The position numbers and the translations under genes are program-made. Positions 23,495 to 36,932 of a stretch of 64,000 bases of DNA are shown one piece after another. The DNA is from Mya arenaria (lineage: Eukaryota > Mollusca > Bivalvia > Myida > Myidae). Within the stretch, counting starts at the first letter, position 1. The number at the start of each line of letters is the position of its first letter. The notes beneath the pieces were generated by a model. The model made no database searches. It saw nothing but the letters and a program-made list of their open reading frames with translations, and was not told where the DNA came from. The DNA is taken from contig NC_069130.1 in assembly GCF_026914265.1 (NCBI RefSeq), forward strand, positions 37,440,988 through 37,504,987, read 5' to 3'.

Positions 23495-25528
23495 CTAAGA
23501 CCACAGAGAGTATTAAGCTACAGGGCTTATCCCTGCAGTTTCCGACTCATCAAACCAACTTCGTTTCAGACGTTTAATGGAAGGCACCCTCGTGACATGT
23601 CGGCAACTCCGACCACGTGGCCACTGGGGCTTTTACGGGTTTCCAGCCTGCTATAACTACCACAAAGGAGAGAGTACCTGCAGTAACGAGACCAAGAGCC
23701 TCAATGACAGGTGCTACCATATTTTAACACAGAACTTTTTGCTCCTTTTTGTCGATTTTTCTTGTTGGACAATAAAACTAACACACTTAGGACAAGCACG
23801 GTCACGTGACATACATTGAACGTCATATTAAACCATGAGGCGGACGATGAAATGACTCTTTGTTCTAATACAAATCCAGAGTTTTACCCAAGCAATGTTA
23901 TCCTCTGATTACATAAGAAACAATCGCCACTTTAATATACAATGGTTAAGTTAACAATGTTGTTAACGTAATATCGTCGATAACTTTTAAGTATATTTAA
24001 TGATCCTGAAGTTTAATTCATGAACACACATGTGAACTGCAGGGTTCTTCACAAGGTTTGAGACAAATGTATCAGCTTTACTTGTTTTATTTGACTTTAT
24101 TAGCACATCATGAACTATTTTACGTTTGAAAGTTAACAACGTTTCGTTATTCACGTTGTTAACTTTAACAATCGGCCACGTACATACTTAAAAGATAATG
24201 CCGTACATGCTAGACTAGTTCATCAAAGCAAATTTAATATTCATGGTTCAACTATCCTCAAATATGCATTATTTCTTGTAGGCTGGATTGGTTATTCAAC
24301 ATTAGTTCTGTGCTTCTACCCTCGATCTACCTGTCTGAAAAGATCGGAACCCACAATGCCCGTCAAGCACGCGCGCACGGGGAGCTTGGAGAGGCGCTGA
24401 GAGTTGCAAATGCGTATTCGGTACATAACACACCTCTTGTCGCTTACTCAAGGTTCCGGTACGGAGATACGGGGAGATTCTACGACTTGGTAAGTACTAG
24501 AATGAGGCTCATTGAGATTTTCAACAGTAGTACTGCACTGTTACTAGGTTTTTGATGAAATTGTCCCCTGCTTCCCAAGGATTTTTGGTTAAATAAAGTA
24601 ATTGTTTGAAAATGCGATAACCCCCAGTGTTATGTTCACCTTCACTTGAGGGGTAAATAAGTACTAGGTTTGAAAAATTATGTGAACTATACATTATATT
24701 TCAGAAGAAGACTATTTAACTATGCAGTAGACCTGTGCGTTTAATCAGATTCACAAATGTTCTCACAGAGTACTTAACATTCTCAGCAGTCAGGAATTTG
24801 AAATATAACAAACTAGAACTTGTTTTATCAATACCGAGAAGATTGGTAGACAGAACAATGCGGACGAAAGGATATGTACAAAACCCATCATTCCATCAGC
24901 GATATAAAGACTACATATTCTCTAATTTGTCTAAACCCCTGGGTTGATTTCGCTGGGACGAGCTCTCTTTGGGTCAAAACACTGGTACTATGTAATAAAG
25001 ATATACACTAGTTTTGTAGACGACTGTCTGTAACGTTTTTGTCGACTTTCAGGCGGACTTGAACAATACTCTACGCCAATCAGCGGAGGCTGGGTTCAGC
25101 GGTGTTGCATTATGGGACAGTTCAGAGTCCTTCAAGACGCGGACAGAATGTGAGGCTACCAAAGCGTACCTGGACAACCAGCTGGGTCCGTACATTCGGG
25201 AGTTAAGTAAAGATGCATTGGAGTGCAGCAGGAACATTTGCAGTGGCCATGGACGTTGTGTCAACACAACCTTCGGGATATATTATACAAACTTACACAG
25301 TAAATTCTTTTCAAAATCACATGGATATCGTGTGTATAAATACCTTAAGAATACTGCACTAGATTTGATAACGAGCATTCTTGAAGGTTTTAAAACTGTA
25401 TTGAGGCTCATTTTGAACGATGAATTGAAGGGAAAGACTGTTTCTTGTGTGTGTTTCAATGGTTGGAAAGGAGAAAATTGTTCTAGAAAGGAGTAGCAAT
25501 ATTGTTGATTTAAATGGATATAGGAACA

Positions 25529-25717
25529 TACAGTCGAACCCTGTTGGCTCGAATTCGTTTGGCTAGAATTCCTCGTTGGTTCGAACTGGGTGTAAAGGAC
25601 CGATTTCTAGAGAAATCTATATACTGAAGGAAATCATTTCCGCATGGCTCGAATTTTTCGTGGCTCGAGATATTTTTGCCGGTCCTTGGGAGTTCGAGCC
25701 AACGGGGTTCGACTGTA
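25529..25717. mobile_element. MITE with TACAGTCGAACCC ends (duplicate of 17601-17789)
   Basis: Same inverted ends and body as the copy 1 element, carried by the duplication. Confidence 0.75.
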
Positions 25718-27900
25718 ATACATGTACATGTACTTCTTATTGCTGTAAACATACCATTGCAATGGTGTTGAACGTACATATAACATAACATAACAACACA
25801 CAACATAACATTACCCAACATAGTTTTTGAGCATTAATGTCATAACAACCTCTTAGCCATACACAATAGCATACAGTGAAATACAGTTGCAAAACGTCCT
25901 AAGTTGATAGTGATGTTGTTGTGTTGTTTTTCACCCAATCGTTTCGAAGAAAAGTGATGGAAGTAACGTTGGTTAGTGGTGGGATAACGCTTTATTGTGG
26001 TGGTAAACACGACCAGAGGTAAAACAGTTTATTAAAAATTGAAATGTTTTTACAAGGATATGTGCAAGATGACCTCCTGTTATCATTGATTCAATGTATG
26101 TATTTGGTTTTCTCTACACTGTAAACATGACATTTTATATGGCAAGTATGATCCGCGAGCATTAAAAGTTAAAAAAAAAAACAGCGTAAAACACGACCAT
26201 AACATGGCAAGTCAGGTTTCGTCCGTAGGAAATAGTTAATCTATAGTCTATTTTGATTCTGTTTGCTGTAAATAACGTGTGATATTGCACGTTAGGGTGT
26301 CTTTTGAGAAACAAATATTGTAACATTAATTACAATAATTACAACTACTGAAGTGATTGATATTTCACCTTGTTAAGTATTAAACGGTCAAGCTTTAGCA
26401 CGTTTACATAAAAAAGCACATTTTTTACGAAATTACGAAATAAAATCCAGTGTAGGTAGCATATGATTGGGAGGAAAATATAGGGTCGGTCGAGTTTGTG
26501 GAAACAAACATTTTTACGCCATATTAGTTTTTCGGTAAATGCAATGGAAGTTTCAGTCACAAGTCTGGCAGTCAAAGTTATTTTGGGAGCTTGTTTATGG
26601 CACACAAAAAATCAAAGCGGAGACAAATGGACAACCTCAGGATATCATATCTAAGTCTATAAAACACTAACTATAACTAGTCCTCGGGGCAACAACTCCA
26701 TCAAGGGGGCGGCATCTACCTCAGGCGCCTAATAATAATAATAATAATAATAATGATAATAATAATAATGCCTTAAATGGTTGAAAACATTTTAAATTAG
26801 GAGAACTAGGGATGACTGCTCATAGCCCACCAGTCTCGAATGACCTATAAAATAGAGGGTACTAAAGGTACCAAGTACTTCAAAATCAATGTAAGACCTC
26901 CAATCTCTGATTCAAGGAAACCACATACTGAGAAACTTACATGTGGCTAGCTAGCAATAATAATCATGAATAAAAAGGCAGTCTCTACTCCCAGCACTTA
27001 AATAAACAGAATGTCTCTGTAGGCCAATCCAATTCCTCTGAATTAGTTCTGGCTTCCATAACTTTAATGTTGATATTTATTTTCTTGATGTTTACTACAC
27101 ATTAAAGTTCTGGCTTCCATAACTTTAATGTTGATATTTTTTTTTTGATGTTTACTACACATTAAAGTTATGGCGTAACCCCCATACTAAAGTCAACCAG
27201 AATCAACTGAGTGTGATGTTGCAATCTGCAATCACATGACCATGATGACGTCGATGGATTCTATTTTTAGCATCGGATTCACATTGTTCATTTAGTAGAA
27301 TGCAATTGCAGTAAGGTTGAAAATACCTTTTGATAAGTAAAAACAATGAATTCATTCCAAATTTGTTATTAGTTATTTACTTATTATTCGAAATAGAAAA
27401 AAAACATCAAAATAAACATTACATTTGTGATGTCAAATGTAGGTCACATGGGTATTTTCTGAAAATCTTGTTATCACGTGATTAAATTTGAACACAACTA
27501 TGACCTAGTTAAGGAATGCTTATAATCGGAATTATTTAAATGGTAAATCAACTATCTAAAAAGCGTTTTTTGGTTTTGAAAATGTGTTTGTGAACTACAT
27601 TTTACTTCATTTACCTGAGGATACAGTTATTTTGTCTGTACAATGCATATAAGTGAAATAACAGCGTGGCATAAAATGTCACGAATTCTGGTAGGGTTTG
27701 GATACGGCGTTCTCTTTAGCGAACACATCTTAAAAGGTAATATATAATGTGTTCGCTGAAGTTCTTTAGCTACCTCTGAATCAGCTCCAATAATCAGCCT
27801 CAAACGCCCCGAATTTAATGTGTGCACACACAGCCCCAGCAACATTCTAGAAGAATACATGTACTTTAGATGTATCAATATAGTTAATGAAAATGTGAAA

Positions 27901-28074
27901 ATGTCGGAAAAATTGACTTTCTTAATTGTTTTGTCCGTCGGGGCTTTCCTTTTCGTTATTTTATTGATCTATTTGCTTTCATCAGCAATTTTCTGGTTAT
28001 TTTTTATAATTTGGGTCAGCTCTTGGTTTATAACTATTATTTTATTTACTACAGATAACGGGGAGGTCGTGTGA
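27901..28074 (+). CDS. Small hydrophobic protein, duplicate of 19970-20143
   Basis: Same 57-residue, two-membrane-segment frame beginning MSEKLTF. Its status depends on whether the copy 1 frame is real. Confidence 0.2.
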   Translation: MSEKLTFLIVLSVGAFLFVILLIYLLSSAIFWLFFIIWVSSWFITIILFTTDNGEVV

Positions 28075-28204
28075 GTATTTTGTAATTTATTTCTGTTGCG
28101 AAGTACTTCTTTTGCTGTCAGTTTTGGTATTTTGTTGAAATATATTGAGCTTACTTCTTTACGGCTTGCAGGCTTTCCTGTTTCTTGCTTAAGGCTTTTG
28201 GATT

Positions 28205-28471
28205 TTAAATATTATTTTTTTCTATGAAGAGTATGTTTTGATGGTGATTCTCCTTTGGCATATCTAACGTCTTTTGGAGTGCCGTTTGGATTACTTGATC
28301 GCCCTCATCATTTTGATCTTCTTTTCCTTTGTCTCTGTCGTCGTCATTGAAGTTAAAACCTAATTCTATATTTTCAAAAGTATTCAAATCCAAAATCTTG
28401 TCAAAGAAGTCTTCCTCACCACTATCCTTCGAAAGGTAAAAATCACCGTGAAGTAGGGTAACGTACTTTCC
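28205..28471 (-). CDS. Possible exon, duplicate of the 20281-20541 frame
   Basis: Same acidic segment (GKYVTLLHGD...). A one-base difference in a T run near the end changes the last residues to KNNI before the stop. Confidence 0.25.
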   Translation of the reverse strand, partial: GKYVTLLHGDFYLSKDSGEEDFFDKILDLNTFENIELGFNFNDDDRDKGKEDQNDEGDQVIQTALQKTLDMPKENHHQNILFIEKNNI

Positions 28472-28941
28472 CTGTGAGATTTGTTTTTTTTTTCTTGTAG
28501 TTTTGTTTTGGCATCCAATTATGAGTCTTTCCTTTGGTGTTTAGTTTCTGATTTATTATCTTTAGCTTGTAGCTTTGTTTTGTCGTCCTTTTTTGGTTCT
28601 CTGGTTTGAGGTTTAGTTTTGGTGTTGGAATTCTGATCTTCAAGTGTTGTTTAGTTTTGGCATCTGTTTTTGATTCTTTGGTTGTACATGTAGTTTTTGT
28701 TTGGGTTTCCATTATTGATTCATTGGTTTGAGGCTTTGTTATGGTTTCTGGTTTCTGGTAAGTTGGAGTTTTGTTTGAGTATATTTTTTTATTATTTGGC
28801 TTGAAGTTTCTGGTTCACTATGTTACTTGTTGGCCTTTAATGGTGTAAGATGTCATTTCATTCGAATTTTCAGCTTTCTGTTTAAGACATGTGGATAAAA
28901 ATAATTTATGTTCATATGTTTAAAGATGCACTCTTACTCCC

Positions 28942-29690
28942 ACATAAGATTTACCACAATAAATACTATTTTTTATTATTCCAAAAAGGGTGAATAAATG
29001 TCGAAACAATGGTTAATAAAGGATACCTACTTTAATTTGAAAGAAATGTGCATAAAACACAGTATTTCTACCATTTGATATGATAGTAGATCACAGTAAA
29101 TCTTATAGCCATTCACCAATCATTAAATATGTTTGCGTTTTCAGCTTTTAAATACACGGTTAACTCGTGTTTTCAGTAATTATTAATTAATATTTTCCAT
29201 AAATGCATTTTTAAGCAAGTAGTTAAAGGTTTACCATTCAAAATATATGTTTGTTATACATGTGTATGCATTGATATTGAATAAAAGTGTCACTTTTAAG
29301 GGTTTATCCGGCCGCGCTTCCTTAATGTTTGATATGGTTCTAAACAAGATGATATATTTCGGTTCTAAACAAGATGATATCTTTCCACCTCACTCTCTTG
29401 GTGAACCTGTGGTCCTCTTTCGTGGTGTATTACGGCTAGACATCTTATGCACTTATATTTAGGTGTGTTGTTTGTACATGTATTTGGGTGTTGATTTCCT
29501 TGTAAACCCTTTATCAATGTTTGGGCTGCCACTGTCACTCTCGAGCCTGAATAATATCACATATTAGCATGTGAAGTATTGTCCTAGGAGATATAAACAA
29601 ATAATTCGGTATATGGGAGTGACTTTTGTAGATTTTTCTATTTTTCAAACTGAATAATGGGCTTGGCAAGTAAATGGAGAACACTTATGG
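28942..29690. other. Unique intergenic stretch between the duplication and the retroelement fossil
   Basis: No gene recognised. A short direct repeat (TCTAAACAAGATGATAT) occurs twice near 29340-29375. Confidence 0.4.
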
Positions 29691-29699
29691 ATTCTTGAG

Positions 29700-32600
29700 G
29701 CTGGAGCTGAGTCGTGAACATGTTTTATGGTGAAATGTTACAACCTGGGATCTCCTTTTTGCATTGTAGTACCACACTTGCTCACCAATATCTGATTGGT
29801 GTGAAATCTTCTTTTGACACATATTTGTTATTCGTTTTCATGTTCTCGGCTAAATTCCCTAAATTCTTACTTGCTATGTTATGTATCTCTGTTAGAGTGT
29901 CTACTAGTTCAAGAACATATGTTGCGGTTAAATGTGTTTTTCGCCTACAGGTTTCCCAAAGGCTAGGTCGATAGGCCATCACAAGTGAAGGTAAATTGGT
30001 ACACCAGTCACGCTGGTCACTCTGTACAAATGTTGATAACATGTTCTGTATCATCCGGTTTATTTTTTTTCTATTAGGCCATCTGTACTTGGGCGTCCCA
30101 CTGATGTTCATGTTTTGTGTATTCCTAAACTGTAACACACTTCTTTGAATAGATCTGAGTCAAAGTTTGATCCTCTATCTGAAAATTATTACTCTTATAA
30201 CTAAGGGAGTAAGTAGCAAACATTCTGATGAATTTATTGATCAATTTCTGGCCACATATTTAGCATCAATTTGTTTCTGTGGAATGGCTTGTATCCATTT
30301 CGAAAAGAAGTCACAAACAACTTCATGTAGTATGTACCTTTTTTGTCGGTTTGAGACAGGGTACGGGCTCTGGATATCAATGGCTATTCTTTCCATAACT
30401 TGACCAATTTATTTGCAATGGACCTTTGGCTTTTCTTTGGGGTTGTTTTCTGCAAGTATATGTGTCGAAAACAAATTTCTAGGGCTTTCTGGGGCCACAA
30501 TCAACCTTATCAAAAAAAAATTCACTAGGAACTTTTTGAAGGAGTTTCTCATTTTCTATTTCGAGTAAGTCAAAGTTGGACCACTAATGTTTGATGTTTT
30601 GCCCTTGCTTAGAAATATCCTGACATTTTGGTTTGCCCTCTCTATTCAGGAAATAACATCCTTCAATATCTCGTCTTTTCGTTGCTCTTCAGCCATGTTC
30701 TCTAGTCTTTCCACTTTGGACAATTCCTACTCTTCGTTTGTTTAGGAATTGGGTTGAGTTGTGTTTACGCATTGCGTACCATTACAGTGTCATTTTCCTG
30801 GAATTTCCTCTCCATTCCCTCACAATGTTGGCAGTCTTTTCTTTTTTTCTTTGTTTCTTTTCATGGTCTTCTTGACAAGATATCACAACTGTTATACACC
30901 CTACCGACTCTGCATTCAATGTTGAAATTGTAGTTGGCTAGCATTTCTAGCCACCTAGCTAACTGCCCATCAAAGTTTCTTAAGTATATGATCCATTTTA
31001 AATTACCATGGTCAATGCGGATTGTGAAAGTATGGTCATAGAGAAAATGGTGGTAATTCTTGATGGCTAATATTATTGCATACAGTTCTTTCCGGGTAAT
31101 ACAATAATTTATTTCGTGAGTTTGAGAAACATCGTGAAAAGTAGCCAATAACCTTCTCTTGTCCTTCTTGGATCTGGATCTGGAACTACGCCTTAAGCTT
31201 CCTTCAACGCATCAGTATCTCATATAAATGTTTCAATTGGGAAAACAAGAATTGGAGCTGAGCATAGTTTTTGTTTTAGCTCAGTAAAGAAAGCTTCTTC
31301 ATAGTCATCCCATGGGAATAGATGGCTAGCATCGGTCTGAGTGGACAATGGTTTTGCACTCGTGGCAAACATGTGGGACCATTTTACGGTAATATCTGCA
31401 TAAACCTAGAACTGATCTGAGTTGTTTGACATTTCCAGGTCTAGGCAAGGAACGGATCTTCTCAGTTTTCATTGTGCAAGCTTCAATTCCAAATTCACTT
31501 ATTCGATGTCTTAGGAAACTTTACTTTGTTTGGAAAAGATGACATTTCTTTGGACATAGCTTTGTTTGAAGTTTGCTTCTCTTAATCTTTGAAACATTAG
31601 TTTCAGACTGGCAAGGTGTTCATGAAATGTGTTGGAGAAGCAAAGATCATCCAGATAGACAAGACATATTTTGTAGGTTTAAACCTTTCATTACCTTTTC
31701 AATAATCCTTTCAAAGACTGCTAGGCAGGTTGCCATGCCAAAATGCATAACACTACAATGGTAGGTTTCACGCCCTATGGTAAAGGGTGTTGCTGGTCGA
31801 TCCTCCTTAGCTTCTGAAAATTGATGGTAAGCAGATCTGCAGTACATCGAAGAGAAATACTTGTTTCCAGACAAAGATTCAAGTGGCTGATCTATTCTTG
31901 ACAGGGGATGAGCATCATATTTTACTATGACATTTACTTTCCTGAAATCAATACATAGTCTGACGGACTTTTTGTCGGATTTTGGCACAACTACAACAGA
32001 TGATAGCCATGGACTTTAATAGGACTCTATTAAATCGTTATCTTACTCTTTTTTTGATAATCGCAATCGTTGGCAGGGGTGCGTTCAGGTAAATTGCCCC
32101 CGTATCTATTGCAAACTCTACTTAATCAGAATGGCCAATGTCATCACCTGAGAAGCAAAATGCATCTTTGTGTTATACAAGTTAGTCAGTTTCCCGAACT
32201 GTGTTGGTTTTACTTTGGTAGTCTGGGAAACATCTGTTGATCTTTGGTGTATTTGAGTTGTTATTGCTATTTGATATTGGTCTCTGTGACCTATTTGTCA
32301 TTTTGGGGGGAGTTATTTCTAGGAGGACCCTGACAAGTATTTGGCCTGTCCGGGTATCTAGGGTTGGTTCAGCTAACTTGCTCTTGGTTTTTAAATGGTC
32401 TGAAGTTCTGGTTCTGTTGCGTTAACGTATTAAGGGCTTTGGTCAGTTGCTCAATTGTATTTAAGTGTGTTGTGGTTTTCCTCAGCTACTTTATTTTCAG
32501 TGGTATGGTTTATCGAGGGATTCTGTCGGATACTGTACGTGTTACGGTTTTGCGGATACTGCCCCACAGAATTTCTCTGATCATGTGCTCTAAGTCCAGC

Positions 32601-33000
32601 TGTCACTGGGATTGTCTCGTATCTTGCTTGTCAGCTATTTTATAGGCCTCAAGTCTTGTTGCCATTTGCTCTGCTTAGGAGAGTGTTATGGGTCTGCTTC
32701 TCTCAATTTCAATCTCATCTCTTGCTCATATGATGAATCAAAGAAGTGATCCTTGTAAATGGTCTCCAGAAATTCAATGTGGGCATTTTGATAAGCTAAG
32801 ATTGTCATCTTTTTATTGTCTTGGGCAAGGTCGGAAATACTTTCTCCTACTTTTCTGATTCGTCCTCTCAGCTTAACTCTGAAAACCTTTTTCTGATTAA
32901 TTTACCCACATCTTTCTCTCAGTTTCTGTGTAAATGTTTGTCCTTTCAATTCTTTGCAGTTAAGTCAGAATACCTCTAGTCCTCCCTGTTAGGCTGCTAA
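29700..33000 (-). mobile_element. Ty3/Gypsy LTR-retrotransposon fossil, broken
   Basis: Read on the minus strand, the pol order is preserved: reverse transcriptase (about 31990-31650, with the IDFRKVN-type palm region), RNase H (about 31150-30860, with NYHHFLYDH and SCDILSRRP) and the end of integrase (about 30140-29780). The part above 32000 probably derives from the upstream gag/protease region but is not recognisable. The element is degraded, with many breaks (at least six or so across pol), so it is an old, immobile copy. Long terminal repeats were not identified with confidence; the block at 33100-33350, also found at 39112-39358, could be a remnant of its end. Confidence 0.75.
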
Positions 33001-33098
33001 CTAGGTAAGTTGTTGTAAGTATGGAGACCCACGATTTATTTGCCTGCATATTTCAAAGGAATTAATGTACTCAAATACGTCATATCTTGGATATCTAA

Positions 33099-33352
33099 GA
33101 TGTGAATCAGGCTGTTCAGTGTTATAACCCTTGTTTTGAGGGTTATCTATTCTTGTCCTGAAAGGGTAGGCAACTCTATATGTGGTGTCAAACTCTATCA
33201 TATTGGTTCCTATTACAGTAAAGGAAGTCTATATCTGGGTCTGGGGAGGGTTAAGATATGTTGTGTTGACCCTATCCGGAAGGTGAGTACACAGACTCTG
33301 ATCCTTGTGGACATTTCGTGAATCTGATGGGTTCTGTAACTGGGCTTTGGTT
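33099..33352. repeat. Dispersed repeat, about 250 bp, found three times
   Basis: A block containing GGGTCTGGGGAGGGTTAAG and CTATCCGGAAGGTG recurs at 39112-39358 and, without its left part, at 45229-45370. It may be a retroelement end fragment because it abuts the Gypsy fossil; this is inference. Confidence 0.6.
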
Positions 33353-33836
33353 GGGCGGGAATGTTCGACCCATCAAGGGAGATAACTAAGTTGCCCATAT
33401 TTCGGTCACGTTAAGGTGTGATACTAAAATAATTGGTCTCCCTTTAATCAGTGCAGCAATTTTAATTAAGGCTCGTGTTTCTTGTATCGTCATGATCTCC
33501 CTCTATCAACGCACTATTAGCGAAACAAACATATGTTACGGGTTTTGTTATTGATAGCAATCAATAATCGTGACTGTATTAATCTGTATAAAATTCACAT
33601 CATGTTATGGCTGTGCAGTAAAGTAACATATTTCAGGGTAGTTTTTTTGGCAGGTAAAATTGACTGGACTGGACTGCAGTCCTAGAACGAAGATCATGCT
33701 ATCCGGATAACGGCCCTTGGGTTTAAAGGATTGAGCCCCGTGGAGCGATCCCGTCACAAGTTTTTGGCCCGGTATGACAAGATGGTCAATCCTATCCGGA
33801 AGTTCAAAAAATCGTAGTCCGCACGACTCGCCTTCC

Positions 33837-33837
<1 letters not shown>

Positions 33838-33896
<59 letters not shown>
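33838..33896. repeat. TA microsatellite
   Basis: About 29 TA units. The same position in the duplicate (45862-45876) has only about seven, and the related position at 38583-38673 has about 45. Confidence 0.95.
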
Positions 33897-33900
<4 letters not shown>

Positions 33901-34899
33901 TTATGCTTCTACACGTATGAAATATTTTAGATTTACTTGTATATTGAAGATGCAATCCTTGCCCAAAATTTCAACTTGGCGGACTTTTGTAGAACTAGGC
34001 AACGCTGTGTGCGTTTAAATCTTCGCGTTAAATTACAAATAGAGTACCTCCATTAACTTACACATTGTTGAATTTGAAATCGAAGACCAGTAATGTTATT
34101 GATTGGAAAGATAAAGGTCCATTGATTTCACACGTAATGCCAATTTATTATAGTGGGAGGGGTTGGGGAGAACCGCGAACGCGATTGGATGATGCGTCTA
34201 GAGAACTATTCCATACACGCATTCTGGCGATCAGCAAACCATTACGATAACAGCTAAGCAGACGATTATACGGCCGCCACGCCTTCTTGCTATAGGTCTA
34301 CTATAACGGAAGCCTTAGCTTTGATTTGTCAATATTTATTACTGTTTTGATATATCGGTTATTAGCCTCGCCAAGGAGAGGCACGTCGGCCCCGACAACC
34401 CAAAGGCCTGGTGAAAACCTGAATTGTCACAGAAAGAGCAGTGGGACCACTCTAGATGTCATTCATCGTAGGGTTCAAAATTACTCGTTTGGCGAATATC
34501 CCACAAAACGGTGTGAATAAAACTCCCCATTTGGCCTCAAAAATATGATTCAGTCACACTTGGGGATATGACGGGGTCAAGCCATAATGCAGCCACTATA
34601 AGGCGCGGGTAGACTTTTATTAACTCAACAACAAATTCTCACAGAAAAGTTCTCAATGTGAAGTATAATACTCGCTACTAAATTGGTCCACAAATACATG
34701 TATCCACCAAACATGATTTTGTATTATACTATATCAGTACTATTAACTTTCTACATAAAATATAACAAGTTAAAACAAATTAATTCTAAGTTTTCACATT
34801 TAAGGATATACATGTACATTACTGCATATTGATGAAATTATGCGTATGCATTTAAATGTATCATACTTTTGTTTCAAAAATTTGATAGTTGTAAGGAAA

Positions 34900-35330
34900 A
34901 TATTTATAATGAGCTTAATCAATTTTAATCATATGAATCCTATCATCTGTTCAAGTAAGTATTGAGCTTATTATTGCAAAATCCGGCGTCTTGGGATAAA
35001 TGTATTGTAATATGAAACGTTATGTGTAGGTAGACGATAATACAGTATTACATAATACTACCTACTACACAATTACCGCCTGAATATATTTTATGCATTA
35101 TAAATATTTTAAAACATGTTTCATAGCAATTTCTATCTGCATATATATCATTACCGCCTGGACATATATCATTGCCGCCTGCATATTTATGCTGCAATAT
35201 ATTGTTAAATAATTCCTATACATTAGACACATGTTTCAAAGCAATTACCGTCAATTCCTGTCTGCATATATATTATGTAACATATTGTTGAATAATTTTT
35301 ATGTATATTAGACTCCGAAAAGAGCAGACA
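34900..35330. repeat. Diverged single units of the 92-bp satellite
   Basis: Contains TATTGTTAAATAATTCC, ACATTAGACACATGTTTCAA and 'TGTCTGCATATATAT' blocks like the 42391-42970 array, but only one to three diverged units. Repeated at about 46850-47275. Confidence 0.55.
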
Positions 35331-35419
35331 CGTATTTTAAAATTACTTTGGCTATGTAAAAGGTAAGACCTTTAAATAATACATAGGGAGGTGATGAAAG
35401 ATTCTTAAAGAATTTAGTT

Positions 35420-35863
35420 TTAAAGCTGCACTCCCATAGATTGGCAGTTATAAGTTTTATTTTATGTTCCAGAATCAGCTGGTTTTATTGTCGATTCCTT
35501 CAATTCAGTCGTTTAAAATAACTAATTAAAGAAAATACATATTGTATCTCAATTGTATGGAAAACTGCTCATACCGTAAGTAGAACGCTTTTAGTCATAA
35601 AACTTACCGCAAGGCTTGCGCGCATTGAATGATAGTTAGGCCGAGCGTGAGCTGATAAGCGGGAAGAAAGCACGTGACGTGTTAATTAGTGCCCAGTCTG
35701 GGCCCAGCATGGGGGCAGCGGCTGTGTTGACCCTTCCTCTAAATGCAATTAAGAATCTTAATTTTACTTATATTACAAGTTTTCAGACATTGACGCAAAT
35801 ATTGGCTGACATTCTAAATGAAAAAAAAGTCAAAACGGTCAATTTTTGAGAGTGCAGCTTTAA
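35420..35863. mobile_element. MITE, TTAAAGCTGCACTCTCAC family, with extra internal sequence
   Basis: Left end TTAAAGCTGCACTCCCATAG and right end TTGAGAGTGCAGCTTTAA. A GC-richer block (about 35610-35750, with GTGCCCAGTCTGGGCCCAGC) is not in other copies and may be a captured or inserted sequence. The duplicate is 47365-47813. Confidence 0.65.
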
Positions 35864-36212
35864 GTTATGAAAGGTAAATGAATGATCCCAGTAGCCTAAG
35901 CATTTGGTGTGTTTGCTACAATTAATTCATGCAATTATTTGATTGTATGTTCTCGCCAGAAGTAAATTAAACCTATTTCGCCTTGCATATTTAATTATGC
36001 AAACTGAAACTCATTACGTCAGAAAACTTTGTCATCTTCAGGATCCATATTCACTGACGTCTTCAGTTTGAGACTCAAGTCTCAAAAATGTTTATCTTGA
36101 TTTTGATGTTAAACAAAAACTAGAACATTGGCCAAAAGTATCAGAAAATCCTGATTGCTTTCCTTTACTAGACTAGCAAAATCATCAGCTGAAAAGTAGC
36201 AATAAATAATCT

Positions 36213-36413
36213 TCATTTGATCATGTCCGATTGCTTTGATTCTGAAAAGTTCAAATCAGAAATACCACTTGCTCTAGCACAGAAATTTGACCCTGAACCT
36301 CTTTTATCAAATGCATCATCGTCAGCCGTATCTGAACCAATGGTCGATAAATGTTTAGCAACACTGGACCTAATTTGCCGGTAACGCCTCCGATATTCTG
36401 TCGTCCTTTTCAT
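36213..36413 (-). CDS. Hypothetical 66-codon frame, basic N-terminus
   Basis: MKRTTEYRRRYRQIRSSVAK opens a frame that looks like the start of a DNA-binding or transposon-related protein. The copy in the second block (about 48166-48368) has five extra bases after codon 7 (TAT AGT ATC) and is therefore out of frame. It may be a first exon or a dead fragment. Confidence 0.25.
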   Translation of the reverse strand: MKRTTEYRRRYRQIRSSVAKHLSTIGSDTADDDAFDKRGSGSNFCARASGISDLNFSESKQSDMIK

Positions 36414-36932
36414 AAGGGCATTTCAGTGAATTAATTAATTTTCTACATACTGCATCAATTGTTAGTTGTGCAATGGAGGACTTGGTTGGTGGTTTACCAT
36501 AATTGATTAATTATGACCGTTGACAAATATGCCCATGCAGATGAAAGAGGCAAAAAGTCACCGTGACTTGGACAGTTTATATAGATAATATCACAAACTT
36601 TAAAATTGAAGACAGACTTCCGCGGAAATACACGGCAAAGGCAAAGCAAAAATATAAATTGCGTTAACAACTTTCGTATACACACAATATGTACATGCAT
36701 TTAAAATTGCAATTCGATAATGTGAGATCGTTGTTCTGCATTTAAATGAATTATTATCTACGTGTACAATTTAGTAAATTTACTGTTTCAAAACACCTTG
36801 GCGAGAAATGATCGAGAGCTCTTTTCCCTGTGCTAAACTTATTCAGTTATTAATAATTTTTCGAAATTAAAGTTTTGATGCTGACTTATAATTATATTGT
36901 AGTTTACCCGGAGGCCTCCTGAATCAAAAAGT

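Larger units (their letters stand above)
22265..25496 (+). pseudogene. Hyaluronidase copy 2, exons 2-5 only (5'-truncated)
   Basis: Exons at 22265-22515, 23570-23710, 24282-24489 and 25053-25496 have the same coding sequence as copy 1, including the catalytic IDWE motif and the EGF-like tail. Exon 1, with the signal peptide and the first 104 residues including the first substrate-binding strands, was not copied. The gene has no own promoter or start in view. It may be silent, or be reached by splicing from copy 1 exon 1 over a longer distance. No stop or frameshift within the exons. Confidence 0.85.
21012..28941 (+). repeat. 7.93-kb tandem duplication, copy 2
   Basis: Begins in three to four units of the 30-bp minisatellite fused directly to the copy 1 end, and stops at CTCTTACTCCC (28931-28941), after which sequence is unique. 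Near-identity to copy 1 implies a very recent event, or an assembly duplication of one haplotype. Most of the differences I found in the first 350 bp cluster at 21200-21380. Confidence 0.95.

Noticed and set aside
34326-34520. 64-codon frame (LASPRRGTSAPTTQ...) conserved at 46270-46464
   Set aside because: Conserved only because the whole block is duplicated; no start context, domain or splice signals.
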